DNA of 64,000 nt, taken from positions 310,001 through 374,000 of the forward strand of contig NZ_JACIFV010000003.1 of NCBI RefSeq assembly GCF_014197535.1, in the 5' to 3' direction. Below are positions 1 to 8,649 of the stretch, one piece after another; position 1 is the stretch's first letter; each line of letters opens with the position of its first letter. The translations under genes and the position numbers were made by a program. The notes under the pieces were generated by a model. That model searched no databases, had not been told where the DNA came from, and saw nothing but the letters and a program-made list of their open reading frames with translations. This DNA is from Rhizobium aethiopicum. GTDB taxonomy: Bacteria > Pseudomonadota > Alphaproteobacteria > Rhizobiales > Rhizobiaceae.

Positions 1-1
1 C

Positions 2-2038
2 CACGGCCTGCCACGTTTCGATGCCATCGATGATGGCGATTTTTCCGCCGCTTTCGACGCGGCGCTCGCCGCGCATGAACAGGAGATCGACGAGATTGCC
101 GGAAACAGCGATGCGCCGACATTCGACAATACGGTGGTAGCGCTGGAGATTGCCGGCGATGCACTCTCGCGCGTTTCGGCGCTGTTCTGGAACAAGGCGG
201 GCGCACATACCAACGAAGTCATCCAGGCGCTGGAGCGCGAGATCTCGCCGAAAATGTCACGCCACTATTCAAAGATCGGGATGAACGCCGCGCTCTTTGC
301 CCGCATCGACACGCTTTGGGAGACGCGCGAGAGCCTGGGGCTGACGCTGGAGCAGACGCGGGTGCTGGAACGCCATTGGAAGGGTTTTGTCAAATCCGGC
401 GCCAAGCTCGAAAAGCCCGAGCAGGAGAAACTTGCGGCGATCAATGAAAGGCTCGCGGGCCTCGGAACACAGTTCGGTCAGAACGTGCTGGCCGATGAGA
501 AGGCCTGGGCGCTCATTCTTTCCGAGGGCGCGGAACTCGACGGACTGCCGGAATTCCTGCGCGACGCGATGGCGGCGGCGGCGCGCGAACGCGGTGAGGA
601 GGGCAAATATGCGGTGACGCTGTCGCGCTCGATCATCGAGCCGTTCCTGACCTTTTCGGAGCGCCGGGATCTGCGCGAACAGGCTTTCAATGCGTGGGTG
701 GCGCGCGGCGCAAACGGCGGGGAAACCGACAACCGCGCCGTCATCAAGGAAACGCTGGCGCTGCGCCATCAGGTGGCGAAGCTGCTCGGCTACGGCAATT
801 TTGCCGAGCTGAAACTCGACAACACGATGGCGAAGACGGCGGATGCGGTGAACGGCCTGCTGCGGGCGGTCTGGGCGCGGGCGGTGAAACGCGCCGGCGA
901 GGAAGAGGTCGACATCGCGGCGCTGATCGCCGAGGAGGGCCGGAACCACGAGGTAATGCCCTGGGACTGGCGCCACTACGCTGAAAAGATCCGAGCCCGG
1001 AAGTTCGATTTTTCCGAGGCCGAGCTCAAGCCCTATCTGCAACTCGAAAAGATCATCGACGCCTGCTTTGACGCGGCCGGCCGGCTGTTCGGCATCCGCG
1101 CCGTCGAGAAGAAGTGTGTCGCGGCCTATCATCCCGACGTCAGGGTGTTCGAAATCCGGGATCGGGACGACAGGCTGGTCGCCCTCTTCCTCGGCGATTA
1201 TTTCGCCCGCAGCTCGAAACGCTCAGGCGCCTGGATGAGCTCGCTGCAATCGCAGCACAAGCTGCAACTGAAAAACGGCCGCCGCGGCGAATTGCCGATC
1301 ATCTACAATGTCTGCAACTTCGCCAAACCCGCTGAAGGCAAGCCCGCGCTGCTGTCGCTCGACGATGCCCGCACGCTGTTCCATGAATTTGGCCATGCAC
1401 TGCACGGCATGCTTTCAAACGTCACCTATCCCTCGGTTTCGGGCACCAGCGTCTCGCGCGATTTCGTCGAGCTGCCTTCGCAGCTTTACGAGCACTGGCT
1501 GACGGTTCCCGCCATCCTCAAGGAATATGCCGTGCATTTCGAGACAGGCGAGCCGATGCCGCAGGTGCTGCTCGACAAGGTGCTGGCGGCTCGCACCTTC
1601 AATGCCGGTTTCAACACCGTCGAATTCACCTCGTCGGCGCTGGTGGATATGGCGTTTCATACGCGCGAAGCCGTCGATGACCCGATGGCGGTACAGGCGG
1701 AGGTGCTGGCCGAGATCGGCCTGCCGAAGTCGATCGTCATGCGCCATGCCACACCGCACTTCCAGCACATCTTCTCCGGCGGCTATTCGGCCGGCTATTA
1801 CTCCTACATGTGGTCGGAAGTTCTCGATGCCGATGCCTTTGCCGCCTTCGAGGAGACCGGGGATGCCTTCAACGGCGAGATGGCGCGCAAGCTCAAGGAG
1901 AATATCTATTCCACCGGCGGCTCGCTCGACCCCGAAGATGCCTACAAGGCCTTCCGCGGCAAGCTGCCGAGGCCGGATGCGATGCTCGTCAAAAAGGGAC
2001 TTGCGACCTTCGAGGAATTGACAGGCAGCGACGCATAA
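2..2038 (+). CDS. M3-family oligopeptidase (Dcp/OpdA type), 5' end cut by window
   Basis: Zinc metallopeptidase of the M3 family (peptidyl-dipeptidase Dcp / oligopeptidase A), which degrades oligopeptides in the cytoplasm or periplasm. The frame is open from base 2, and residues typical of the family N-terminus (FDNTVVALEIAG, LFWN) precede or span the first internal ATG at 134. The true start therefore lies upstream of the window, and about 680 residues are visible. The zinc signature FHEFGHALHG (HEXXH) is encoded near 1379-1408, and the C-terminal GYSAGYYSYMWSEV block typical of M3 enzymes lies near 1783-1824. Which subfamily (Dcp or OpdA) it belongs to cannot be settled from this fragment. 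Confidence 0.93.
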   Translation, partial: HGLPRFDAIDDGDFSAAFDAALAAHEQEIDEIAGNSDAPTFDNTVVALEIAGDALSRVSALFWNKAGAHTNEVIQALEREISPKMSRHYSKIGMNAALFARIDTLWETRESLGLTLEQTRVLERHWKGFVKSGAKLEKPEQEKLAAINERLAGLGTQFGQNVLADEKAWALILSEGAELDGLPEFLRDAMAAAARERGEEGKYAVTLSRSIIEPFLTFSERRDLREQAFNAWVARGANGGETDNRAVIKETLALRHQVAKLLGYGNFAELKLDNTMAKTADAVNGLLRAVWARAVKRAGEEEVDIAALIAEEGRNHEVMPWDWRHYAEKIRARKFDFSEAELKPYLQLEKIIDACFDAAGRLFGIRAVEKKCVAAYHPDVRVFEIRDRDDRLVALFLGDYFARSSKRSGAWMSSLQSQHKLQLKNGRRGELPIIYNVCNFAKPAEGKPALLSLDDARTLFHEFGHALHGMLSNVTYPSVSGTSVSRDFVELPSQLYEHWLTVPAILKEYAVHFETGEPMPQVLLDKVLAARTFNAGFNTVEFTSSALVDMAFHTREAVDDPMAVQAEVLAEIGLPKSIVMRHATPHFQHIFSGGYSAGYYSYMWSEVLDADAFAAFEETGDAFNGEMARKLKENIYSTGGSLDPEDAYKAFRGKLPRPDAMLVKKGLATFEELTGSDA

Positions 2039-2065
2039 GACAGTTTGATGACACGTTTCGATGCA

Positions 2066-2083
2066 GCATGGCGGCAGCCATGC
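2066..2083. other. Short stem-loop downstream of the M3 peptidase gene
   Basis: GCATGGC and GCCATGC form a perfect 7-bp stem around a GGCA loop, about 28 bases after the peptidase stop codon. Only a weak run of T follows (GCTTTTGC near 2088-2095). It may be an inefficient terminator or simply a structured 3' end. Confidence 0.35.
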
Positions 2084-2132
2084 CGCAGCTTTTGCGCGTT
2101 CCCCTCTTTCGCAAACGCAAAAAAAACTGTAT

Positions 2133-2159
2133 GGACGCGCCAAACCAATAGGCGCGTCC
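2133..2159 (+). promoter_or_regulatory. Perfect 9-bp leader hairpin upstream of typA
   Basis: GGACGCGCC (2133-2141) and GGCGCGTCC (2151-2159) form a perfect stem with the loop AAACCAATA, 36 bases before the typA start. No T-run follows on the plus strand, so it is not a standard terminator for that strand. A run of A precedes it (2120-2127), so on the minus strand a T-tract follows about six bases after the stem. It could be a leader structure in the typA mRNA. Confidence 0.45.
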
Positions 2160-2195
2160 TCAAGAGCGTGCGCCGCAGCCTCAGAGATTTCACAT

Positions 2196-4016
2196 ATGGC
2201 ACTCCGCAATATCGCGATCATCGCGCACGTTGACCATGGCAAGACGACCCTGGTGGATGAGCTTCTCAAGCAGTCCGGCTCGTTCCGCGAAAACCAGCGC
2301 GTTGCCGAACGCGTGATGGACTCGAACGATCTCGAAAAAGAACGCGGCATCACCATTCTCGCCAAGGCGACCTCGGTCGAGTGGAAGGGTGTCCGGATCA
2401 ACATCGTCGATACACCCGGCCACGCCGACTTCGGCGGTGAGGTCGAGCGCATTCTCTCGATGGTGGATGGCGCCATCGTTCTCGTCGACTCCTCCGAAGG
2501 ACCGATGCCGCAGACCAAATTCGTCGTCTCCAAGGCGCTGAAGGTCGGTCTTCGCCCGATCGTCGCGATCAACAAGATCGACCGTCCCGATGGCCGCCAC
2601 GAAGAAGTCATCAACGAAGTCTTCGATCTTTTCGCCAATCTCGACGCGACCGACGAGCAGCTTGACTTCCCGATCCTCTACGGGTCGGGCCGCGACGGCT
2701 GGATGAACGTCAATCCGGAAGGGCCGAAGGACGAGGGTCTTGCACCGCTTCTCGACCTGGTGCTCAAGCATGTTCCAGAGCCGACGGTCGAAGAAGGCCC
2801 TTTCCGCATGATCGGCACCATCCTCGAAGCCAACCCCTTCCTCGGCCGCATCATCACCGGCCGTATCGCATCGGGCTCGATTAAGCCGAACCAGGCCGTC
2901 AAGGTTCTCGGCCAGGATGGCAAGCTGATCGAAACCGGCCGAATCTCCAAGATCCTCGCCTTCCGAGGCATCGAGCGCACGGCGATCGACGAAGCGCACG
3001 CCGGCGACATCGTCGCGATCGCCGGCCTCTCCAAGGGCACCGTCGCCGACACTTTCTGCGATCCGGCCGTCTCGGAAGCCATGAAGGCGCAGCCGATCGA
3101 TCCGCCGACGGTGACCATGTCCTTTATCGTCAACGACAGCCCGCTCGCGGGCACCGAAGGCGACAAGGTGACGAGCCGCGTCATCCGCGACCGTCTCTTC
3201 AAGGAAGCCGAAGGCAACGTCGCCCTGAAGATCGAAGAAGCCGAAGGCAAGGATTCGTTCTACGTGTCCGGCCGCGGCGAACTTCAGCTTGCCGTTCTCA
3301 TCGAAACCATGCGTCGCGAAGGCTTCGAGCTTGCCGTGTCGCGTCCGCGCGTCGTGATGCACAAGGATGAAAGCGGGCAGCTTCTGGAGCCGATCGAAGA
3401 AGTCGTGATCGACGTCGATGAAGAACATTCCGGTGTCGTCGTGCAGAAGATGTCCGAGCGCAAGGCCGAAATGGTCGAGCTGCGTCCGTCGGGCGGCAAC
3501 CGTCTTCGACTGCGCTTCTACGCACCGACCCGTGGCCTGATCGGCTATCAGTCGGAGCTGCTGACGGATACGCGCGGCACGGCGATCATGAACCGCCTGT
3601 TCCACGACTACCAGCCCTACAAGGGTGTGATCGGTGGCCGCGTCAACGGTGTGCTGCTCGCCAACGCCTCCGGCGAAGCCGTCGCCTATGCGATGTTCAA
3701 CCTGGAAGATCGCGGCCCGATGATCATCGAGCCGGGTGAAAAGGTCTATGCCGGCATGATCATCGGCATCCATTCGCGCGACAACGACCTCGAAGTGAAC
3801 GTGCTGAAGGGCAAGCAGCTCACCAACATCCGCGCCGCCGGCAAAGACGAAGCGGTAAAGCTGACGCCGCCGATCCGCATGACGCTTGATCGCGCGCTCT
3901 CCTGGATCCAGGACGACGAACTGATGGAAGTGACGCCGAAGAACATTCGTCTGCGCAAGATGTATCTCGACGCCAACGACCGCAAGCGTTTCGAAAAGTC
4001 GAAAGCTGCCCTCTGA
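2196..4016 (+). CDS. typA: Ribosome-associated GTPase TypA/BipA
   Basis: Translational GTPase that binds 70S ribosomes and supports stress adaptation and ribosome assembly. The product is 606 aa, the usual length. The G1 motif AHVDHGKTT is at residues 10-18, and DTPGHADFGGEV and NKIDRPD follow as switch II and G4 motifs. EF-G-like domains follow, and the C-terminal region contains RGLIGYQSELLTDTRG, which is typical of BipA. I chose the ATG at 2196 because MALRNIAIIAHVDHGK matches the family. The frame stays open upstream to 2061, but those residues (MQHGGSHAAA) look like leader sequence. A strong terminator follows 24 bases after the stop. Confidence 0.97.
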   Translation: MALRNIAIIAHVDHGKTTLVDELLKQSGSFRENQRVAERVMDSNDLEKERGITILAKATSVEWKGVRINIVDTPGHADFGGEVERILSMVDGAIVLVDSSEGPMPQTKFVVSKALKVGLRPIVAINKIDRPDGRHEEVINEVFDLFANLDATDEQLDFPILYGSGRDGWMNVNPEGPKDEGLAPLLDLVLKHVPEPTVEEGPFRMIGTILEANPFLGRIITGRIASGSIKPNQAVKVLGQDGKLIETGRISKILAFRGIERTAIDEAHAGDIVAIAGLSKGTVADTFCDPAVSEAMKAQPIDPPTVTMSFIVNDSPLAGTEGDKVTSRVIRDRLFKEAEGNVALKIEEAEGKDSFYVSGRGELQLAVLIETMRREGFELAVSRPRVVMHKDESGQLLEPIEEVVIDVDEEHSGVVVQKMSERKAEMVELRPSGGNRLRLRFYAPTRGLIGYQSELLTDTRGTAIMNRLFHDYQPYKGVIGGRVNGVLLANASGEAVAYAMFNLEDRGPMIIEPGEKVYAGMIIGIHSRDNDLEVNVLKGKQLTNIRAAGKDEAVKLTPPIRMTLDRALSWIQDDELMEVTPKNIRLRKMYLDANDRKRFEKSKAAL

Positions 4017-4040
4017 GGGCTCGCAAATATGCCTTGAAAA

Positions 4041-4066
4041 CCCCGGCCTTCGAGCCGGGGTTTTTT
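4041..4066 (+). terminator. Rho-independent terminator after typA
   Basis: CCCCGGC (4041-4047) pairs with GCCGGGG (4054-4060) around a 6-base loop, followed directly by six T. This is a classic intrinsic terminator ending the typA transcript. Confidence 0.9.
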
Positions 4067-4215
4067 ATTGTGCGCTGCGCTGATTCCGACTTGTGACAAT
4101 CGTTAAAAAAGCGTTAAATTTTATCCGTCGTCCACATATCAAGTCTGTGGGCAATCGATCACGATGCGCTCGCCGCATATGGTTAATTGCCCGCGGCAGG
4201 ACCAGAGTAAACGTT

Positions 4216-4722
4216 ATGAAGACGTTGTCGATCGATGTCCGGCGGGCCGAACCGCACGATGCCCGAGCCATTTCGGAAACCCACAGGCTCGCCTGGCAAC
4301 ACACCTATGCGGGCATCATTCCGCATCGCGCGCTGACGCAGATGATCGAGCGGCGCGGTGAAAACTGGTGGCGCAAGGCAACACGCGGACCCGCGACATT
4401 GCTGGTTCTCGATGTCGCGGGGACGGTCGCCGGCTATGCGACGCTCGGTCTCAATCGTGCCCGCGCGCTGCCGCAGGAAGGCGAAATCTACGAGCTTTAT
4501 CTTCGCCCCGAATATCAGGGCATCGGTCTCGGCCACATGCTGTTCGGCGAGGCGCGCCGGCTGTTGAAGTCGCTTGGCTGCAACGGGCTGGTCGTCTGGT
4601 GCCTTGAAGAAAACGAGGCCGCCAGCCGCTTCTACCGCCATCATGGCGGGACCGATTTCTGCGAAGGCATGGAAAATTTCGACCACAAGCAGTTGAAGAA
4701 GATCGGTTTCATCTGGAACTGA
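4216..4722 (+). CDS. GNAT-family N-acetyltransferase
   Basis: Acetyl-CoA-dependent N-acetyltransferase of about 168 aa; the substrate cannot be told from sequence. The acetyl-CoA binding motif is visible as LYLRPEYQGIGLGHMLFGEARR (Q/RxxGxG/A type), preceded by AGTVAGYATLGLN and followed by ENEAASRFYRHHGG, the usual RimI-like ending. I chose the ATG at 4216. The frame is open from 4093, but the extra N-terminus is Arg-rich and unlike the family. It stands alone between the typA terminator and ppa. Confidence 0.85.
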   Translation: MKTLSIDVRRAEPHDARAISETHRLAWQHTYAGIIPHRALTQMIERRGENWWRKATRGPATLLVLDVAGTVAGYATLGLNRARALPQEGEIYELYLRPEYQGIGLGHMLFGEARRLLKSLGCNGLVVWCLEENEAASRFYRHHGGTDFCEGMENFDHKQLKKIGFIWN

Positions 4723-4869
4723 TCGGCCTGCTCGATCGTCGCACACCTCTCCTCTAAAATTTTTGCGGCATCACGCCGGTGTCATCACGCATCGGTGATC
4801 TGCCGTGTTGCGTTGCGAGATGAAACTGATTATTTGGCTTCGAGCAATTCAACCCCGCGGGAGTATCCT

Positions 4870-5406
4870 ATGCGCATCGACGCCATTTCAATCGGTAATA
4901 ATCCACCTGAAGACGTCAACGTTATCGTCGAGGTTCCTGTTGGCGGTCATCCGATTAAGTATGAAATGGACAAGGAGGCCGGCACGCTGGTCGTCGATCG
5001 TTTCCTCTACACGCCGATGACCTATCCGGGCAATTACGGTTTCGTACCACACACCCTGTCTGAAGATGGCGACCCGATCGACGTGCTGATCGCCAGCACC
5101 CGGCCGCTGGTTCCGGGCTGCGTCATCAACGTGCGTCCGATCGGCGTCCTGAAGATGGAAGACAATTCCGGCAAGGACGAGAAGATCATTGCCGTGCCGT
5201 CGCCGAAGCTGACGCTGCGCTACGAGAAGGTGAAGGACTTTACCGATCTTCCGGAGATCACGCTGAAGCAGATCGAGCATTTCTTCGAACACTACAAGGA
5301 TCTGGAGCCCGGCAAGTGGGTGAAGATCTTCGGCTGGGGCGATTCCAAGGAAGCCGGCCAGCTCATCATCGAAGCCGTCGAGCGGGCCAAGAAGGCGAAG
5401 GGCTGA
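4870..5406 (+). CDS. ppa: Inorganic pyrophosphatase, family I
   Basis: Soluble Mg2+-dependent enzyme that hydrolyses pyrophosphate to two phosphates and drives biosynthetic reactions forward. It is 178 aa, the normal length for bacterial family I. The motif [19 protein letters not shown] contains the metal-binding aspartates (DGDPxDVL). [18 protein letters not shown] and [13 protein letters not shown] are also diagnostic. The ATG at 4870 is preceded by GGGAG (4859-4863) and gives MRIDAISIG, the usual rhizobial N-terminus. Longer in-frame starts upstream lack support. Confidence 0.97.
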   Translation: MRIDAISIGNNPPEDVNVIVEVPVGGHPIKYEMDKEAGTLVVDRFLYTPMTYPGNYGFVPHTLSEDGDPIDVLIASTRPLVPGCVINVRPIGVLKMEDNSGKDEKIIAVPSPKLTLRYEKVKDFTDLPEITLKQIEHFFEHYKDLEPGKWVKIFGWGDSKEAGQLIIEAVERAKKAKG

Positions 5407-5410
5407 ACCG

Positions 5411-5722
5411 TCAGCCTAATAGCGCTTCGAGCTTTTTTACCAAATCCTCCGGGTCGCCCTCGATCCGGAGGATTTTTTTGCGCGCCGTCTCGCCGGAGAC
5501 GAGACTGATGCTGGATTTCGGAATGCGCAGCGACCGGGCGATCAGAAGGATCAGCGCCTTGTTGGCCTTGCCCTTCTCGGGCACTGATGTGACGCGTGCC
5601 TTCAGCAGGGTTTCGCCGTCGCCATCCGCCTCGACGCCATCGATCGCGTCACGCCCGCCATTCGGCGTCAGCCGAACGGCAAGGCGCAGATGATCGTCAA
5701 ATATCTTCCAAGGACGGTTCAC
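5411..5722 (-). CDS. DUF167 family protein (YggU-like)
   Basis: Small conserved protein of 103 aa of the DUF167/YggU family, whose biochemical role is unknown. Family hallmarks are [14 protein letters not shown] near the N-terminus, [19 protein letters not shown] in the middle and [18 protein letters not shown] near the end. It overlaps the upstream YggT gene by an ATGA (5719-5722), so the two are translationally coupled. This pairing is common in proteobacteria. Its 3' end lies 4 bases from the convergent ppa stop, leaving little room for a terminator. Confidence 0.88.
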   Translation of the reverse strand: MNRPWKIFDDHLRLAVRLTPNGGRDAIDGVEADGDGETLLKARVTSVPEKGKANKALILLIARSLRIPKSSISLVSGETARKKILRIEGDPEDLVKKLEALLG

Positions 5723-6018
5723 ATACGCACGCCGAAGACTGGCGCGACGCTGGTCGCCAGCAGCATGCGGATGAAGAAGATTATCAGCAGCAGAATGATC
5801 GGCGAAATATCGATGCCGCCGAGATTGGGCAGAAAGCGGCGGATCGGACGCAGGGCAGGTTCGGTGATGTTGTAGAGGAACGTCCCAATCTGATTGACGA
5901 ATTGGTTATGGGAGTTAATGACGTTGAATGCGTAGAGCCACGAGAAAATGGCGCTGCCGACCAAAATCCAGATATAAATTTGCAAAGCTAAATCAATAGT
6001 GGCCAGCAGTGCATACAT
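5719..6018 (-). CDS. YggT family integral membrane protein
   Basis: Small inner-membrane protein (about 99 aa) with two hydrophobic segments: [26 protein letters not shown] near the N-terminus and [21 protein letters not shown] near the C-terminus. The conserved central motif is [23 protein letters not shown]. YggT proteins are linked to osmotic tolerance and SecYEG-neighbourhood functions in some bacteria, but the role here is unproven. I chose the start at 6018 because a GGAG lies 7 bases upstream. The ATG at 6024 would sit directly on that Shine-Dalgarno sequence, and the frame remains open to 6057. Confidence 0.87.
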   Translation of the reverse strand: MYALLATIDLALQIYIWILVGSAIFSWLYAFNVINSHNQFVNQIGTFLYNITEPALRPIRRFLPNLGGIDISPIILLLIIFFIRMLLATSVAPVFGVRM

Positions 6019-6158
6019 CGTCATCTCCAAATTCGTTGTTGACAGACATGTAGACATTGGCGACTAAACGGGCAAGTGCCGTGTCGAAACGCATGGCAGA
6101 TCATGTTTAACGGGCGGCCTCGCAGCCATTCCGGCGCCCGCTTCCTCGGACAAGGCCC

Positions 6159-7391
6159 ATGTCGTTTTCGCCCGCCGGAGACCGTTTCGCCGCGTTTCGG
6201 CATTCGTCCTACACGCGCTTCTTCTTCGCGCGTTTTCTGCTTTCCTTCTCGCAGCAGATCGTCAGCGTCGCCGTCGGCTGGCAGATGTACGACCAGACCG
6301 GCAAGGCGATCTATCTCGGCCTGATCGGTCTCGTGCAGTTCCTGCCGTCGCTGCTGCTCATCCTCGTCACCGGTTCGGTCGCCGATCGGCACAATCGCCG
6401 GGCCATCGCCGCTCTTTGCTCTCTGGTAAGCGCGCTCTGCACGCTGGCGCTGCTGATCATGACGGCGACGGAGACATTTGCGCCCTGGCCGGTCTTTGCG
6501 GTGCTGCTTATTTTCGGGATCGAGCGTGCCTTCATGTCGCCGGCGGTGCAGTCTCTCGCACCCAATCTCGTGCCCGAGCATGCCCTTTCCAATGCGATCG
6601 CCTGGAATTCATCGTCCTGGCAGCTAGCCGCGATCACCGGGCCTGTTATCGGCGGCCTGCTCTACGGGGTCAGCGCGACGACCGCCTATACGGTGGCGGT
6701 CATCTTTTCCATCCTCGGGGCGGCTCTTCTCTTCATGATCCCGAAGCCGGAACAGAAGACGACGGGTGAGGCCAAGAGCTGGGCGATGATCCTCGGTGGC
6801 TTCAGCTTCATCCGTGCGGAAAAAGTGGTGCTCGGCGCGATTTCGCTCGATCTCTTCGCCGTTCTGCTCGGTGGCGCCACTGCGCTGATGCCGATCTTCG
6901 CACGGGATATCCTGACGCTTGGCCCCTGGGGCCTTGGATTGCTGCGCGCAGCACCAGGGCTTGGGGCTATCGTCATGGCGATCTTCCTCGCCGCCTACCC
7001 GCTGAAACACCGCGCCGGTCTCTACATGTTCATCGGCGTTGCCCTGTTCGGTGTCGGCACCATTATCTTCGGCGCCTCGACCAATACCGAAATTTCGATC
7101 GCAGCACTGGCGCTGATGGGCGCGGCCGACATGGTGTCGGTCTATGTGCGCGAGAGCCTGATCGCGCTCTGGACGCCGGATCAGCTCCGCGGCCGGGTCA
7201 ATGCGGTCAACATGGTCTTCGTCGGCGCTTCCAACGAACTTGGGGAGTTCAGGGCGGGCACGATGGCATCGGTATTCGGCGCGGTGCCGGCAGTCATCAT
7301 CGGCGGGATCGGAACTCTGGCGGTTGCGGCGATCTGGGCTTCCAGTTTCCCGAAGCTGCGCCGGATCGACACGCTCGACGCGCCCGCCTGA
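6159..7391 (+). CDS. MFS transporter, EntS-like exporter family
   Basis: Major facilitator superfamily protein of 410 aa with about twelve hydrophobic segments, closest in pattern to the EntS / MFS_3 exporters. The segment ILVTGSVADRHNRRAIAAL after TM2 is the cytoplasmic loop motif (G-x-x-x-D-R-x-x-R-R), and the C-half loop carries LWTPDQLRGRVNAVNMVFVGASNELGEF, which is characteristic of this subfamily. The substrate is unknown; relatives export siderophores or drugs. It is convergent with the glutamine amidotransferase gene, 13 bases from its stop. Confidence 0.88.
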   Translation: MSFSPAGDRFAAFRHSSYTRFFFARFLLSFSQQIVSVAVGWQMYDQTGKAIYLGLIGLVQFLPSLLLILVTGSVADRHNRRAIAALCSLVSALCTLALLIMTATETFAPWPVFAVLLIFGIERAFMSPAVQSLAPNLVPEHALSNAIAWNSSSWQLAAITGPVIGGLLYGVSATTAYTVAVIFSILGAALLFMIPKPEQKTTGEAKSWAMILGGFSFIRAEKVVLGAISLDLFAVLLGGATALMPIFARDILTLGPWGLGLLRAAPGLGAIVMAIFLAAYPLKHRAGLYMFIGVALFGVGTIIFGASTNTEISIAALALMGAADMVSVYVRESLIALWTPDQLRGRVNAVNMVFVGASNELGEFRAGTMASVFGAVPAVIIGGIGTLAVAAIWASSFPKLRRIDTLDAPA

Positions 7392-7404
7392 CCGCTAAAC
7401 GGGA

Positions 7405-8160
7405 TTATGCGTGCAGAGTAATAGACGATGTCGCCTTCGCCGACTTTCCCTCGAAGACGAGATCGAGGAATTCTGTCAGCCAGGCTCTCAGCGGCGCGTC
7501 GAACAGCATGCGGCCTTCGAGGTGTTCGCGGCCCTGCTGGGCGTTCGGCAGAATGAAGCGGTGCGCGCCGTGCACGACCCAGCGATGCATCATCACCCTG
7601 GTGAGCTCGGCATGGAACTGCAGGCCCCAGGCGTTGCCGTCGTAATGGAATGCTTGGTTCGGGTAGGCATCGCCTTCGGCCAGCAGGTCGGCGCCGTGTG
7701 GGAGCTCGAAGCCTTCGCGGTGAAAATGATAGACCATCTTCGGCCAGTGCATCAGCAGGCGGCCCTTCTCGGTCGGGTGCAGCGGGTACCAGCCGATCTC
7801 CGTCGAGCCGTCGGCATTCGGCTGCACCTTGCCGCCGAGATGACGCACCAGCATCTGGGCACCGAGGCAAATGCCGAGAAAAGGGCGTTTTTCCCGTAAC
7901 GGGACCTCGATCCAGTCGATCTCCTTCTTGACGAAGTCATCCGGATCGTTGGCGCTCATCGGTCCGCCGAAGACGACGGCGCCGGCATGCTCTGCGAGCG
8001 TCGTCGGAAGCGGATCGCCGAGGACCGGGCGACGGATGTCGAGGCAGTAGCCTTTTTCGACCAGCAATTGCCCGACACGGCCGGCACTGGACCGCTCCTG
8101 ATGCAGGACGATAAGGATCGGGCGCCGGTCGCGGTCCGGATTTTGCTCAGTCGGCATCAT
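7405..8160 (-). CDS. Class I glutamine amidotransferase (GMP synthase-like domain)
   Basis: Stand-alone class I glutamine amidotransferase of about 251 aa. The nucleophile elbow FLGICLGAQMLVRHLGG and the His-Glu pair in LQFHAELT complete the catalytic triad. No synthetase domain is attached, so it either acts on an unknown acceptor or is a gamma-glutamyl hydrolase-type relative such as those annotated GMP synthase-like. I chose the start at 8160 (or 8157, tandem ATGs). It overlaps the 3' end of the upstream TerB-like gene by 11-14 bases, so the two are probably coupled. Confidence 0.87.
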   Translation of the reverse strand: MMPTEQNPDRDRRPILIVLHQERSSAGRVGQLLVEKGYCLDIRRPVLGDPLPTTLAEHAGAVVFGGPMSANDPDDFVKKEIDWIEVPLREKRPFLGICLGAQMLVRHLGGKVQPNADGSTEIGWYPLHPTEKGRLLMHWPKMVYHFHREGFELPHGADLLAEGDAYPNQAFHYDGNAWGLQFHAELTRVMMHRWVVHGAHRFILPNAQQGREHLEGRMLFDAPLRAWLTEFLDLVFEGKSAKATSSITLHA

Positions 8161-8632
8161 CTTGCGCAACCTGGATATCCGTGACCCTGGCGGCCGCCTC
8201 CTGCCGCTTCTGGATGCGTTCGCGTGAGGAGACCCCGAGCAGATCGGCGATACGCCAGATGACATGGTCTTCCATCTCGCTGCGCTCGCCATCGGCGTAA
8301 ACGATGTCCCAGAGAATGCCGATCAGCTCCAGCCGTTGCTCGGTATCGAGATGGCGTTTCAGGTCGGCGGTGAAGCGATAATAATCGACGGCGGAGCTTT
8401 CGGCTTCGAGGCCGGCGGCCATCAAAGCATCGAGCTGCTTGCTGTCGAGCGAATACTGCTCCTTCAAGAGCTTGCGCAGCCGCTTCTTTTCACTGGCCTT
8501 GATCTGACCGTCGGCTTCCATCACCTGCATGCAGAGTGCTGCCACTGCGATGCGCGGGTCATCAGGGGCAAAGCCCTTCTTCGGACGATCGGCGGTGAGA
8601 TTCTGGAAGAATGCCTGAAAGCGTTCGAACAT
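8147..8632 (-). CDS. TerB-like (tellurite resistance TerB domain) protein
   Basis: Cytosolic all-helical protein of 161 aa resembling the TerB domain: DDPRIAVAALCMQVMEADGQIKASEKKRL is the first acidic repeat, and GILWDIVYADGERSEMEDHVIWRIADLLGV is the second, each carrying the Asp/Glu pairs thought to bind metal. Single-domain TerB proteins are widespread, and their role outside tellurite gene clusters is unknown. Neighbouring genes give no tellurite context. It lies 17 bases downstream of hemY on the same strand. Confidence 0.82.
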   Translation of the reverse strand: MFERFQAFFQNLTADRPKKGFAPDDPRIAVAALCMQVMEADGQIKASEKKRLRKLLKEQYSLDSKQLDALMAAGLEAESSAVDYYRFTADLKRHLDTEQRLELIGILWDIVYADGERSEMEDHVIWRIADLLGVSSRERIQKRQEAAARVTDIQVAQDDAD

Positions 8633-8649
8633 GCGGGTTTCGTTCCGTG

